DNA of 64,000 bases from Methanocella arvoryzae MRE50 (GCF_000063445.1 NC_009464.1:1-64000), one strand, 5' to 3'; shown: positions 45,158 to 54,874, counted from the stretch's first letter. The notes: generated from the sequence alone by a model not told the origin. Program-made: numbers and translations.

Positions 45158-47265
45158 CTATTTCTTGCCCTTGAACTTTTGCAGCAGCCGGCCGTAGAAC
45201 TCTTTTTGGTCGCCGTCCGATGTCCTTGTCAGCCGCTCGACAATGAGCTCTGGCGTGCTTTTGGCGAGATAGTTGTACCTCGGCGTCCTGTCGACAATTA
45301 AGTTCAAATTCTGGTCGAGGCCTTTGGCTTCAATACCATCCACGCGTACCGCACACTGGGTATTCTCAAGGATCTGCTCGGCGAGGTGGCTGACGAAGAC
45401 TGCTATGCTGCCGTCGTTATCGTGCAGCGTCTCCAGGATGCCGGCGATGATCTTCGCCGATGCGCCGGGCTCAGTTATGGATTCGAGCTCGTCGACCAGG
45501 ACAACTTTATTGCTGTCGGAGATCACTCTGGCGAAGTCTTTGATAGTGGTCTCGAAGGCGCCGGCGGTCAGGGTTCCTTTGGATTTGCTGAAGTGAGCAG
45601 CTGATCAGTCAGCCCTATCTCAGCGGAGTCGGCAGGCACCGGGAAGCCCATGTGGGACAGCACGATGATCTGGGCGAGCATGTCGAGCATGGTAGTCTTA
45701 CCGCCCGAGTTTACGCCGCTTAACAGCACAATGCGCTCGCCTTTGGTCTCGGGCGTCTTCGTTCCGACTGCGTAGGAGACCGGTTCAGCCTTCTGCGCCC
45801 CGATGAAGATGTTCCGGCCGCCAGTGATTGTGACACCCGCCTTCTTCGTCATCTTCGGCATCCTGAGCGCATAGTCGGCGGAGAATAATCCGATCGCGTA
45901 ATAGGTGTCGAACTCAAGGACGTCCCGGATCATGTCTTTGCAGACCGACTCATACTTAGCGAGGCGCTTTGCGCTCGCCCTCTTCATGTCGAGGCTGCGC
46001 TTGATCAGTTGCCTGTTTATGGCGTTCCTGAAGCTTTCGGTTCCCCGGTAGTTGATCTCGATCGGATAGACGATCTCGTCCTTAAAAATGAGGTCGACGT
46101 GCTGCATCTCGAAGGGCTTGAGCTGAAGCTCGTTCTTCATGCTTTCCTTAGCTTCAGCCACGACTTCTGCGTAATTCTTGGCCACTTCCTTTTCGAGCAT
46201 GCTCTTCAGGCTCTCGGTATTGCTGCCGAACATGTTCAGGAGCTGGGAGCCCTTGAGGGTGACCGTGTTCTTCTCCATTCGCTCGCTCAGGTCTGCATTT
46301 GCCTTTTTCAGCGTCGCCTGCAGAACCTCGTTGAACCGCTTCAGGATGTCCTTCAGCCGGTCGAGCTCCTGATCGACGCCCAGCGCGAGCTCGCCGTCGG
46401 GACTGATGTTGGCGAGCTCTGTCGAGAGTTCCGAGAGCTTCGCATCGTCAGCATACTGGCATATGGGGAAGTCCGATTTGCTCCTGATCAGCCTGATCGA
46501 TTCTATTGCCGCTTCAATGGGTTCCTTGTTGACCGCGAAGTAGCTGATAGTGATCTCCGGCACCAGCCACCACAGGTCCCCGGGGTTGTCCGCGAACTCT
46601 AAGCTGAGATCTTCCGGGTAGTCTGCGCCGGTCAGCTTGCTCCCCACGACCAGCACCTGGGCGTAGCCCCGGGCAAGATCAACAAGCTCTCCAGGGCTGG
46701 ACACCATGTTTACTTCCATGTACCGGTCAATCTGCAGGCTCAGAATTTTCTCGTAGTCCTTCTTATTATCGACAAAGACGGCCCTGTCTCTAGACTTCTG
46801 GACGTTGGCCGGCCTCTTCAGGTACCTGATCTTCTTCAGCGAGCTGTCCAGGGCTGCTTCTCTGGAGAGTTTGCCCGCCAGTGCGACGTAGTCTTTCAGT
46901 AAAGCCTGAGTAGCCTTGATCTTATCGGCTTTAGCCGACGGAAAGGGGATGTAGGTGCTGATTCTCGAGCGTGAATACTGAGTATGGGAGTAAGACCTGA
47001 TTAGGCCGATGACCCGCTCGTAGACGTTCATCGCTTCCGGGGTCTGCAGGAAATCATCGATCGATACGCCGTCCTGGTGGGCGATAATCTGGTGGATGAT
47101 CGAGACCGCATACTTTTCGCTGATGCCAGGAACTTCTGCCAGGCTGGCTACGTCCCGCCTGTTCAGGATCTCCAGCGCCTGCTCTTCAGAGCCGAAATGC
47201 TCGACAAGCTTTGCAGCTATCTTTTCCCCAATCCCCGGGTACCCTGTCAGTTCGCTCACGTGCAT
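45158..47265 (-). pseudogene. MutS-like ATPase with HhH N-terminus, frameshifted
   Basis: The sequence from 47265 to about 45590 encodes two helix-hairpin-helix motifs (about residues 1-60), a coiled-coil middle and the Walker A SGVNSGGKTTMLD, then reads LLTSANPKEP and stops at 45568. The adjacent frame from about 45596 continues with FSKSKGTLTAGAFETTIKDFARVI and VVLVDELESITEPG, which is the rest of a MutS-type ATPase (Walker B region) ending at 45158. A single added base near 45592-45598, in ACTTCAGC, restores one frame of about 700 residues. MutS-like archaeal proteins are thought to act in recombination or repair. Whether this is a real mutation or a sequence error is open. Confidence 0.8.
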
Positions 47266-47379
47266 AAAATGCTCCAGCAGTATAATAACCGTTGAGCAAG
47301 CATGGTGAAAGTATTCTACAAATAGTTATCCGTAAAAAGAAAGGGCGGGCCGGACGGTAATCCGGCTGACGCTAAGGGT

Positions 47380-48078
47380 CTAAGAGCTGCTCGAGGTCGA
47401 GTAGTAGACTTCCTCGTAAGGCTGGACTACTACAAAACCATCGCCGCGGAAGACCAGCTGGAAAGTCTCGCCACTGCCCCTGCCTATGAGCGACCTGAAA
47501 TTGATATTAGCGGTGAGCTCCGGGTTGAGGTTCTGAGACCATGCGACTGTTGCGTTAGGATCTGTGACGACCGGCTGGTCCGGGGTAACCCGGAGCGTAA
47601 GGGGCTCGCCTTCAGTGGTGATGGCGATCATGCCGGTGCCTTCCAGCCTCATGTTGAACAGGCCGCCGGCAGCCATCGTAGCGATCCTGCGCATCATCGT
47701 GATGTCCCATTTGATGGTGGGCTCGAAAGCCAGCACGTCGTTGCCGTTGACGTAGATTGCCTGGTTCTCGAGGTGCAGGATAGCGATCCGCTTGCCCTGG
47801 TCTGCGACGTACACCTTGCCGGCACCGGAAGCCTTCATCAGGGTCGTGCCTTCGCCGGTTAGCGCCTTTTTCAGGAATTTGTCGAAGCCGTGCTCCATCA
47901 TACCCTCGCGCTCGAACTTCACGTTGCCCTTATAGGCAATCATGGAACCCATCTTCATCCACACCAGGCCGTTCAGGTTGACCTCCAGGGTGCGAGAGTT
48001 CTCTAACTCAAACAGGCCCTCGCCTTTATCTTTCTGGGCGGTCTCCTGAAGGAACTGATCTAAAGAATACCTTGACAT
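47380..48078 (-). CDS. AIM24 family protein
   Basis: 232 residues of the AIM24-like beta-rich family, with blocks [46 protein letters not shown] and [22 protein letters not shown]. Members are soluble or membrane-associated with unknown function. The start ATG has GGAGG-like ggaggag upstream. A Ser-rich C-terminus (STSSSS) is present. Confidence 0.85.
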   Translation of the reverse strand: MSRYSLDQFLQETAQKDKGEGLFELENSRTLEVNLNGLVWMKMGSMIAYKGNVKFEREGMMEHGFDKFLKKALTGEGTTLMKASGAGKVYVADQGKRIAILHLENQAIYVNGNDVLAFEPTIKWDITMMRRIATMAAGGLFNMRLEGTGMIAITTEGEPLTLRVTPDQPVVTDPNATVAWSQNLNPELTANINFRSLIGRGSGETFQLVFRGDGFVVVQPYEEVYYSTSSSS

Positions 48079-48195
48079 AACTCCTCCACCAATTTTAATG
48101 CCCTACATCAGGGCTTATAATATAAGCATTTGCTCTGAGATTAAATAATTAATCTATGGTGCATAGCCGGGAAGAGGAGCATATAATTCAGTAAG

Positions 48196-50436
48196 TTATT
48201 CTACAATCGATCTGAGAATTTTCAGTGCAGTCTCCTTATCCAGCGGAGCATTCTTGTTGCCGCACTTGGGGGAGTAGATACAGGCCGGGCAGCCGTCCTC
48301 GCATTCGCAGTCACGGATCATCTCCAGCGTGGCTTTTGCCAGCTCCGGGAAGATCTCGTAGCACTTCTCGGCGATGCCGATGCCTCCTTCGTACCCGTCA
48401 TAAACAAAGATCGTGGGCATACCGGTATCGGGGTGCAGGGGCGTAGACAGGCCGCCCAGGTCCCACCTGTCACACAGCGCATAAACTGGAGCCATGGCGA
48501 TCATGCCATGCTCTACCGCATGGATGCCACCGTCGAAGTCTTTCCCCTGCTCCAGCAGCTGCTCCTGGTACTTCGGCGACAGGGTGAACCAGACGGCCAC
48601 CGATTCGAAGACCTGCGGGGGCAGGTCCAGCGGGAAGTAGCCGACCAGCTTTTCATATCGCCGGACTGCATACTCGTAATACTGTTCGGTGACAGTGACG
48701 TCGCCCACCGAGACCGTGATGCCGTTGACAGTCTTGTGGCTCCGCTCAGACTTTATTCTTACATCCGACAGCTTCAGGGCCTCGGTATAGTAGTCCACGT
48801 TCTGCCGTCTGGCCTTTGCTACTCCGAGGTTCAGGTCGAGGCTCTCGATCAGGTATGTCTCGCCCTGGTGGAGGAGGACAGCACCCTCATGCGCTTCTGA
48901 GCACGCCCTCGCCACTTCCAGCGTCTCGAGCACCCGCCCGTCGCATATCACATTCACCGCCCGGCTGGAGATATTGTTGAGGCTCACAATCTCTGATGGG
49001 CTCTTAGCCCCGCCGTACACGTATCCTCTCGGCGTATTCCTGAGCAGCCCCGAGGAGGCCATCGCCTCGATGATATCGGATATGTCCCCGAAATAGAGTG
49101 AGTCGTTAGCTGTTAGCGGCATTTCAGCCGAGGCACATATGAGGTGCCCCATGAGGATGTACGGGTTGTGCAGGTTAATGATCGCCTCTTCGCTCTTCCC
49201 TCCGAAAAAGCGGTCCGGGTGCTTCATATAGAACTGGTCGATCGGGTCGTCGAAGGCGACCAGTGTGATAAGCGCATCGTCCCGGCCACGGCCCGCCCGG
49301 CCCGCCTGCTGCCAGGTCGAGATTCGGGTACCCGGATAGCCCGAGATGATCACAGAGTCCAGCGAGCCTATGTCGATGCCGACTTCGAGGGCGTTAGTCG
49401 AGGTGACAGCTCGCAGTCTGCCGTTCTTCAGGTCGTCCTCGATCTTGCGCCGGTCTTCGGGAAGGTAGCCGGCCCTGTATGGCATAATCTCATTCCTGTA
49501 CAGGCCATTCTCCCTGTCTCTCGCCCACATGGCGATCAGCTCCGCCATTCTCCTCGATTTAGTAAAGCAGAGCGTCTGCAGGCCGTGGTCAAGCTGTTTC
49601 GTGATGAGGCCGGCCGTTTCCTGGTGAGTAGAGGCTCGCTGATTGCCGATGACGGGCGGGTTCCAGAACACGAAACGCTTTTTCCCTCTGCCCGAGCCAT
49701 CCCTGGATACGACTGTAAAGTCCTTGCCTGTGAGCTTCTTCGAGTGCTCTTCCGGATTCGAAATCGTCGCAGATGACAGGATGAACTGAGGATCGGAACC
49801 GTACCTTTTCAGGACTCGCAGCAGCCGCCGTAGCAGCATTGCTACGCTGGAGCCGAATACGCCCCGGTACATGTGTGCCTCGTCTATGATGATGTATTTG
49901 AGGCCGGAGAAAAATTTTCGCCACCGGTCATTCCAGGCTAAATAGCGGTGAATTGCATATGGGTTACTGACGATGATGCGAGACTTGTCCCTGATGGTAG
50001 TCCGGGCAGACTGAGGCGTATCGCCGTCGTAGGTTGCCGGCATGGCTCTGGTACCCAGCGCTTCATCCATGCGCCGCAAGGTCTTGAGCTGATCGTTGGA
50101 CAGCGCCTTCATCGGGTACAAATAGAGCGCGGTCGCCCTCTTGTCCTCCAGCAGTGCCTGAAATACCGGGATGTTGAACGCCAGCGTTTTACCGGAAGCC
50201 GTTGGGGTACTGACGATCACGTTCTTCCCGTCGAGGGCGAGATCAATGGCCTTTGCCTGGTGAGTGTACAGCCTGATCTTTTCCCCGTCGAGATATGCCC
50301 GGAGCCTGTCATCCAGGATGTGGTTGACGTCGTCGTACTGGGGCTCCCTGGCGTCGATCTCCTCCAGGTGGACGATCTGCCCTTCGTAGTCGTCCGAAGC
50401 CCTGATCTCTCTGATGAACTCGTCAACGGCAGACAT
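48196..50436 (-). CDS. mrfA: MrfA-like DEAD/DEAH helicase with C-terminal cysteine cluster
   Basis: 746-residue superfamily 2 helicase. Walker A TPTASGKT is at residues 77-84, DEAH at the IIDEAHMYRG block, and motif VI at QQAGRAGRGRD. The C-terminal DUF1998-type region ends with CECEDGCPACIYSPKCG (about 710-726), a four-cysteine metal site. This layout matches MrfA/YprA, which with the exonuclease MrfB repairs mitomycin-type DNA lesions in Bacillus. The start overlaps the upstream exonuclease gene by 14 nt. Lhr-type or other COG1205 helicases are related alternatives. Confidence 0.88.
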   Translation of the reverse strand: MSAVDEFIREIRASDDYEGQIVHLEEIDAREPQYDDVNHILDDRLRAYLDGEKIRLYTHQAKAIDLALDGKNVIVSTPTASGKTLAFNIPVFQALLEDKRATALYLYPMKALSNDQLKTLRRMDEALGTRAMPATYDGDTPQSARTTIRDKSRIIVSNPYAIHRYLAWNDRWRKFFSGLKYIIIDEAHMYRGVFGSSVAMLLRRLLRVLKRYGSDPQFILSSATISNPEEHSKKLTGKDFTVVSRDGSGRGKKRFVFWNPPVIGNQRASTHQETAGLITKQLDHGLQTLCFTKSRRMAELIAMWARDRENGLYRNEIMPYRAGYLPEDRRKIEDDLKNGRLRAVTSTNALEVGIDIGSLDSVIISGYPGTRISTWQQAGRAGRGRDDALITLVAFDDPIDQFYMKHPDRFFGGKSEEAIINLHNPYILMGHLICASAEMPLTANDSLYFGDISDIIEAMASSGLLRNTPRGYVYGGAKSPSEIVSLNNISSRAVNVICDGRVLETLEVARACSEAHEGAVLLHQGETYLIESLDLNLGVAKARRQNVDYYTEALKLSDVRIKSERSHKTVNGITVSVGDVTVTEQYYEYAVRRYEKLVGYFPLDLPPQVFESVAVWFTLSPKYQEQLLEQGKDFDGGIHAVEHGMIAMAPVYALCDRWDLGGLSTPLHPDTGMPTIFVYDGYEGGIGIAEKCYEIFPELAKATLEMIRDCECEDGCPACIYSPKCGNKNAPLDKETALKILRSIVE

Positions 50437-51403
50437 GGTAGCAGTTGCACTCCTCGTCGCAGATGCGGGTAAAAATGTTGGCCAGCGTGATCATATCCTG
50501 TTTGTTGTGCTCCACAATCGGCACCAGCGGGCCGGGGTTGTTCTTATTCAGGTACGCCTCGTAGAATTCCGGCACCATGGCGCCCGGCACGTCATCCTGT
50601 CTGTCTTTACCATACAGATGCTTTTCGATGGTGACCAGCCGGGCATCCGGGACTTTATCCTTGAAGACACGCCTGGAGAAGTGCAGCATGTCGAAGTGAA
50701 CGTTCTCAAGCTCCCCGGGCATGTCATAAAACCACCGGCGCTGGTTGACGTATGGTACGTCGAACGACCTGCCGTTGTACGACAGGATGGGCCCGTCCGA
50801 GACTTTAGCGCAGAACTCCTCTATAGCAGCGGCCTCCTCCTCGACGCTCCGGGCGAGATACTGCACCGTGTGAATCTGATTATCCCTCACATATGCGGCT
50901 CCGAACAGGATGATCGGCCGGGAGAACAGCCCCAGAGTTTCTATGTCTATGACCGTGAGCCTCTCCATATCCGTGTATGCGGTCACGTACAGGTTCAGCG
51001 GGTGAGACTTCGGCAGCCACTTCCAGATCTCCTGCTGAATCGAGGCCGGATCGCCGGCGTCCACAAGCTCGACGAACTCAAGGGCCTTTTTGCCCCACCG
51101 GGGATGGCTGATCAGGTCCTCGATCGTCTCGTGTCCCTCCGCCTTCAGCTTAGCTTCTTTCTCAGGTCCGATCCCGTGTAATAGCCTTAACTGGGACAGC
51201 AGCGCCTGCCTCGCATCATCACCCCTGATGTGGGCCTGGCGGCATTCCGACTTGCTGCTGATCGCATAGCATTCCCCGAACTCGTTTGATACAGGCTTGC
51301 CAGGAATTGCCTGCTCAAGGGACACACCACTGTAAAGGTCCAGATACTTCTTCTTGACTTCCAGCCCTCTTTCGAAGTCGTCATCGTACAGCCACGATGG
51401 CAT
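50423..51403 (-). CDS. mrfB: MrfB-like exonuclease (ribonuclease H fold), N-terminus uncertain
   Basis: 326 residues from ATG 51403. A DEDD-type exonuclease core is visible: DIETLGLFSRPIILFGAA (first acid pair, about 175-192) and later SYNGRSFDVPYVNQR and HNKQDMITLANI. It pairs with the MrfA-like helicase and overlaps it by 14 nt. The frame stays open upstream of 51403 with coding-like sequence (YDRLTDIAGRLKSREEAR) but has no start; ATG 51525, one frame off, sits 23 nt after a TATA box, so the true start is probably there and an indel interrupts it. Confidence 0.82.
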   Translation of the reverse strand: MPSWLYDDDFERGLEVKKKYLDLYSGVSLEQAIPGKPVSNEFGECYAISSKSECRQAHIRGDDARQALLSQLRLLHGIGPEKEAKLKAEGHETIEDLISHPRWGKKALEFVELVDAGDPASIQQEIWKWLPKSHPLNLYVTAYTDMERLTVIDIETLGLFSRPIILFGAAYVRDNQIHTVQYLARSVEEEAAAIEEFCAKVSDGPILSYNGRSFDVPYVNQRRWFYDMPGELENVHFDMLHFSRRVFKDKVPDARLVTIEKHLYGKDRQDDVPGAMVPEFYEAYLNKNNPGPLVPIVEHNKQDMITLANIFTRICDEECNCYHVCR

Positions 51404-51544
51404 AAAGTCGTCTTCGGGCGCATCGTCAGCCTCAGCTATGACCTCGTACTCTCTCCGGGCCTCTTCCCTCGACTTCAGCCGGCCGGCGATATCAGTGAGC
51501 CTGTCGTACGTATGCGGTACCTCATAACACTAAATACCATCCTG

Positions 51545-51551
51545 TTTTATA
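51545..51551 (-). promoter_or_regulatory. TATA box of mrfB
   Basis: On the minus strand TATAAAA is centred about 23 nt before the ATG at 51525, the expected spacing for a leaderless start. Confidence 0.5.
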
Positions 51552-51720
51552 GCTTTTGTAGTGAGCGCACTGAAACTAACGTATAAGAGTATCCGGGGTA
51601 TGGCGGGCTTTATAAATGACATTGGGCTCGCTCGAAACCTTTATATGTAATATAGGTATAGTATAGGTCGCACAATGCGTACGCACAAAGCGAACGCATA
51701 GTGTTGTTGGATAAAGCGAT

Positions 51721-51794
51721 GGGCCCGTGGTCTAGCTGGTTATGACGTCGCCTTGACATGGCGGAGGCCATGAGTTCGAATCTCATCGGGCCCA
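51721..51794 (+). tRNA. tRNA-Val (GAC)
   Basis: Acceptor stem GGGCCCG/CGGGCCC (7 bp), D-arm, anticodon stem CGCC/GGCG with loop containing GAC, T-arm ATGAG-TTCGAAT-CTCAT, and discriminator A at 51794. The GAC anticodon reads GUC/GUU valine codons. No intron is apparent. A TATA-like ctttatatg is at about 51640, leaving a leader of about 50 nt. Confidence 0.95.
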
Positions 51795-51894
51795 CTCATC
51801 GTTTTCTTGTTTTTAAGTTTTCTGGATTGTGTACCTTTCGGTATCAGTGTCGAGTTGAAAAATTGAATGGGCTCGGCCCCGAGAGGCCTCGGTT

Positions 51895-51995
51895 TTAATT
51901 CGCAAAAGCACAGGGGCGCAACGGCGCAAAGGGATCTCTGAATAATCTTTGCGCCTTTGCGTCGTTGTGACTTTGCGAATTAAATTCAAGGCGGC
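51895..51995. repeat. Inverted-repeat element, GGCGCAAAG family, copy F
   Basis: TTAATTCGCAAA at 51895 matches the reverse complement ending TTTGCGAATTAA at 51983, with GGCGCAAAG words in the left arm and CTTTGCGCC words in the right. The flank CAAGGCGGCCTGGCGCCGAAA (about 51987-52007) resembles the flank of copy E. Together with CCGAGAGGCCTCGG at 51879-51892 it lies between tRNA-Val and the thermosome terminator. Confidence 0.75.
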
Positions 51996-52149
51996 CTGGC
52001 GCCGAAACACATTCACATACTCATTTCTATCGAATTTCGATCTGTAACCGGGGTACAGCACAGCAATCGTATATGTTCGCGCTTTAATAGACTGCACTTG
52101 AAACATATCAGAAGCTGAGTCGTCACTCGGTGGAGACAAACGTGGAAAA

Positions 52150-52190
52150 ATAAGAAAAAGGTATAAGAATGTAAGGTCTGGCCTTACATT
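52150..52190 (-). terminator. Terminator of the thermosome gene
   Basis: On the minus strand AATGTAAGG and CCTTACATT pair perfectly (52190-52182 and 52176-52168) over a 5-nt loop, followed by CTTATACCTTTTTC. The stop codon lies inside the stem. Confidence 0.75.
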
Positions 52191-53833
52191 CCCATGCCGC
52201 CCATTCCGGGTGGCATTCCTGGGGGCATGCCGCCGCCCGGTGCGCCGCCGGAGAGCTTGGAGGCTGCGAGGACGTCGTCGATCCTCATGATCATGACGGC
52301 TACCTCTGCGGCGCCGCTGATGCCCTGGGTCTTGACCCGGAGCGGCTCGATTACGCCGATCTTCTTCATGTCTACGGCTTCGCCGGTGAAGACGTTGATG
52401 CCCGCGGTCTTCAGGGCGCCCTTGCCTTCGTGCTTGCTGCGCAGGCTGACGAGAGTGTCGATCGGGTCCAGGCCTGCGTTCTCTGCGAGGGTCCTCGGAA
52501 TGACTTCCATAGCCTCTGCGAACGCCTCGATAGCCAGCTGTTCCCTGCCACCGACGGTAGAGGCAAACTCCTTGAGCCGGAGCGCGAGCTCGACTTCAGT
52601 TGAGCCGCCGCCAGAGACATACTTCTTGTCCTGTACAACCGTACCGACCGCCCTGAGTGCGTCATGGATCGCCCTGTCGAGTTCGTCTACTACGTGCTCG
52701 GTGCTGCCTTTCAGGATGAAGGAGACTGCTTTGGGGTTCTTGCACTTCTCGACGAAGATCATGTTCTCGTCGCCGATCTTGCGCTCTTCCACGAGGCCTG
52801 CTGCGCCCAGGTCATCCTTGCTCAGCTCATCGATGCTGGTGCTGACTTTAGCACCGGTTGCCTTTGCCAGTAGCTTGAGGTCGGACTCCTTCACTCTGCG
52901 GGCTGCCATAATGCCAGCCTTAGCGAGGTAGTGCTGGACGAGGTCGTCAACGCCCTTCTGGCAGAACACGACGTTTGCGCCGACCTTCTTGATCTTCTGG
53001 ACCATGTCCTTGAGCATCTTCTCTTCCTGGTCGAGGAAGCTCTGAAGCTGATCAGGTGTCGTAATTCCGATCTTGGCGTCTATCTCGGTCTTCTGGATCT
53101 CAAGCGCAGTGTCGAGGAGCGCAATCTTTGCGTTCTTGACGGTCTTCGGCATGTTCGGGTGGATGCGTTCCTTGTCGATGACCAGGCCCTGGATTAATTC
53201 GGAGTCGCCGATGGAGCCGCCGACTTTCTTCTCGACCTTGATGTCGTCCACGTTGACTTTGCCGTTCTCGTCGACGACTGCCTTGACAGACTTGACAATG
53301 AGGTCTGCGAGCTTATCGCCCACGAACTCCGGGCTCTTGCCGGTCATGGCGGTGATCGCGAACTTCTTGAGCAGCTCTTCATCCTTGATGGTCACCGGGT
53401 AGGCGAGTGAGTTCAGTACCTCAATTGCCTTCGAGGCTGCCTGCCTGTAACCCGTTGTGATGACTGTCGGGTGGATGTCCATGTCTAAAAGGTCTTCAGC
53501 CTTCTTGAGCAGTTCGCCTGCGATAATGACGGCGGTGGTGGTGCCGTCGCCGACCTCATTGTCCTGGGTCTTGGCGATCTCAACGATCATCTTGGCTGCA
53601 GGGTGCTCGATGTCCATTTCCTTAAGAATGGTGACGCCGTCGTTCGTGATGATGACGTCGCCCGTCGAGTCTACGAGCATCTTGTCCATGCCCTTCGGGC
53701 CCAGCGTGGTCCTGACCGCCTCAGCCACGGCTCTCGCGGCCATGAGGTTCATTCCCTGAGCGTCCCGGCCCCTTGTCCTGCTGGAGCCTTCTTTCATAAT
53801 TATGTATTGGGGATTGCCTTGTTGTTGTACCAT
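52184..53833 (-). CDS. thsA: Thermosome subunit (group II chaperonin)
   Basis: 549-residue chaperonin from ATG 53833 ([16 protein letters not shown]). ATP-binding blocks [23 protein letters not shown] and [16 protein letters not shown] are near residues 48-105, and the C-terminus ends in a Gly/Met-rich tail GGMGM. It folds proteins in a closed double ring. The TTG at 53842 is in frame but less likely. The promoter carries three repeats of AAAAAGTA, see separate entry. Confidence 0.95.
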   Translation of the reverse strand: MVQQQGNPQYIIMKEGSSRTRGRDAQGMNLMAARAVAEAVRTTLGPKGMDKMLVDSTGDVIITNDGVTILKEMDIEHPAAKMIVEIAKTQDNEVGDGTTTAVIIAGELLKKAEDLLDMDIHPTVITTGYRQAASKAIEVLNSLAYPVTIKDEELLKKFAITAMTGKSPEFVGDKLADLIVKSVKAVVDENGKVNVDDIKVEKKVGGSIGDSELIQGLVIDKERIHPNMPKTVKNAKIALLDTALEIQKTEIDAKIGITTPDQLQSFLDQEEKMLKDMVQKIKKVGANVVFCQKGVDDLVQHYLAKAGIMAARRVKESDLKLLAKATGAKVSTSIDELSKDDLGAAGLVEERKIGDENMIFVEKCKNPKAVSFILKGSTEHVVDELDRAIHDALRAVGTVVQDKKYVSGGGSTEVELALRLKEFASTVGGREQLAIEAFAEAMEVIPRTLAENAGLDPIDTLVSLRSKHEGKGALKTAGINVFTGEAVDMKKIGVIEPLRVKTQGISGAAEVAVMIMRIDDVLAASKLSGGAPGGGMPPGMPPGMGGMGM

Positions 53834-53866
53834 AATTTTCAACCGCCGTTACTTGTAATACTGATT

Positions 53867-53901
53867 AAAAAGTACCCGAAAAAAGTACCAGTTAAAAAGT
53901 A
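53867..53901 (-). promoter_or_regulatory. Triple AAAAAGTA repeat at thermosome promoter
   Basis: Read on the plus strand, AAAAAGTA occurs at 53867-53874, 53880-53887 and 53894-53901, spaced 13-14 bp, next to a TATA-type stretch (53901-53910). The array therefore spans the likely transcription start. It is a good candidate operator for a heat-shock repressor of the Phr/HSR1 kind; that identification is inference. Confidence 0.55.
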
Positions 53902-53975
53902 TATATTAAAACGATAATCGGCTAAACTCCTTACTGCTCTAGTTTAAGAGTTCTATATATAACTTGTGACAGAGC

Positions 53976-54422
53976 TCACCTTTTGGACCAGCTGGCCCCG
54001 AACTGTATTCTGTACAGAACCTCCCGGTCCTCTTCAGACATCTCGTCCTCAGAGCAGAAGACGTACAGGCAGGTCGGGCTACGGAACTCTCTCGGCAATA
54101 CGCACCCTATGCCAGGCCGCATGAAGCCTGTCTGAGCGTCGAAGTACCCGGCCATTGCCCGCACTGAAGCCTCGTCCAGCGCCGGCCCCTCCTTGCGCCA
54201 GTAGCCGAAACCGACCGCGCACTGGTGGCAGCACCCGCCTCCGCCGAGCAGCATGCCCTTGCAGATGCCGTTGCGGAAATCGCAGTCGTAGTCGATAGTT
54301 TCGGTGCGCTTTGCCAGCTTTTTATAAGTTTCAAGATCATAGCCCCTGACACGGGCTTCTTCTGTGGGCACGATCTGGATATTCAGCTCTTTAAGGTAGA
54401 CTAAAAGCTCCTCGTAGTCCAT
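53976..54422 (-). CDS. Cysteine-rich uncharacterised protein
   Basis: 148 residues. Cysteines are clustered: DYDCDFRNGIC near residues 45-55, GGGGCCHQCAVGFGYW near 61-76, and C at 107, 118, 122. The GGGGCCHQC stretch could bind a metal or iron-sulfur cluster. No signal peptide. No family recognised. It is in its own unit with ATG 54422, upstream in transcription from the thermosome terminator region but separated from it by over 100 bp of promoter sequence. Confidence 0.6.
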   Translation of the reverse strand: MDYEELLVYLKELNIQIVPTEEARVRGYDLETYKKLAKRTETIDYDCDFRNGICKGMLLGGGGCCHQCAVGFGYWRKEGPALDEASVRAMAGYFDAQTGFMRPGIGCVLPREFRSPTCLYVFCSEDEMSEEDREVLYRIQFGASWSKR

Positions 54423-54511
54423 TAGCCTTCACCTGCTTGAATGACGTCGCAGGCTAAGAGGGGCTTTTTCAAATATTAAGAAATCGCTAGCTGCCCTGAC
54501 AACTTCTGAGT

Positions 54512-54874
54512 TCACCGGGAGCTGTTTTTAAAGATGATGTAATATTTCCCGAAGTTCCCGTCTGCGGCCTGGAAGGGCTTTACTACAGACCTGCTGAAGA
54601 TATCCTCCGGATCGGCGTCCGGAAAGAGCTTCGCAACTCGCGCCTTATCGTACTCAGGATCATGCACCAGCGTGCCCACAGGTATCACGTGGGTAGTGAT
54701 GTTCTCGTCGATTCTGTACCCGTGAGAGCACTGCTCTTCGATGATCTGCTGCAAAAGAGAGTATGGATTGCTGATTCGGAACTTGGATAATACGGCTATG
54801 CTGAGTATTGTCTTCTCCTGGTCAGCAGACGGTACTTTTGGTCTATTGCCGAAGATATTATCGAGGATTCCCAT
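54512..54874 (-). CDS. Small uncharacterised protein
   Basis: 120 residues, soluble, no family recognised. The N-terminal MGILDNIFGNRPK suggests an amphipathic segment; the middle has mixed helices, and the C-terminus (GNFGKYYIIFKN) is a beta stretch. It is co-oriented with the cysteine-rich gene, 89 bp upstream of it. Function unknown. Confidence 0.55.
   Translation of the reverse strand: MGILDNIFGNRPKVPSADQEKTILSIAVLSKFRISNPYSLLQQIIEEQCSHGYRIDENITTHVIPVGTLVHDPEYDKARVAKLFPDADPEDIFSRSVVKPFQAADGNFGKYYIIFKNSSR

Noticed and set aside
51610-51795. Antisense open frame over tRNA-Val
   Set aside because: It is the shadow of a well-formed tRNA and has no family features.
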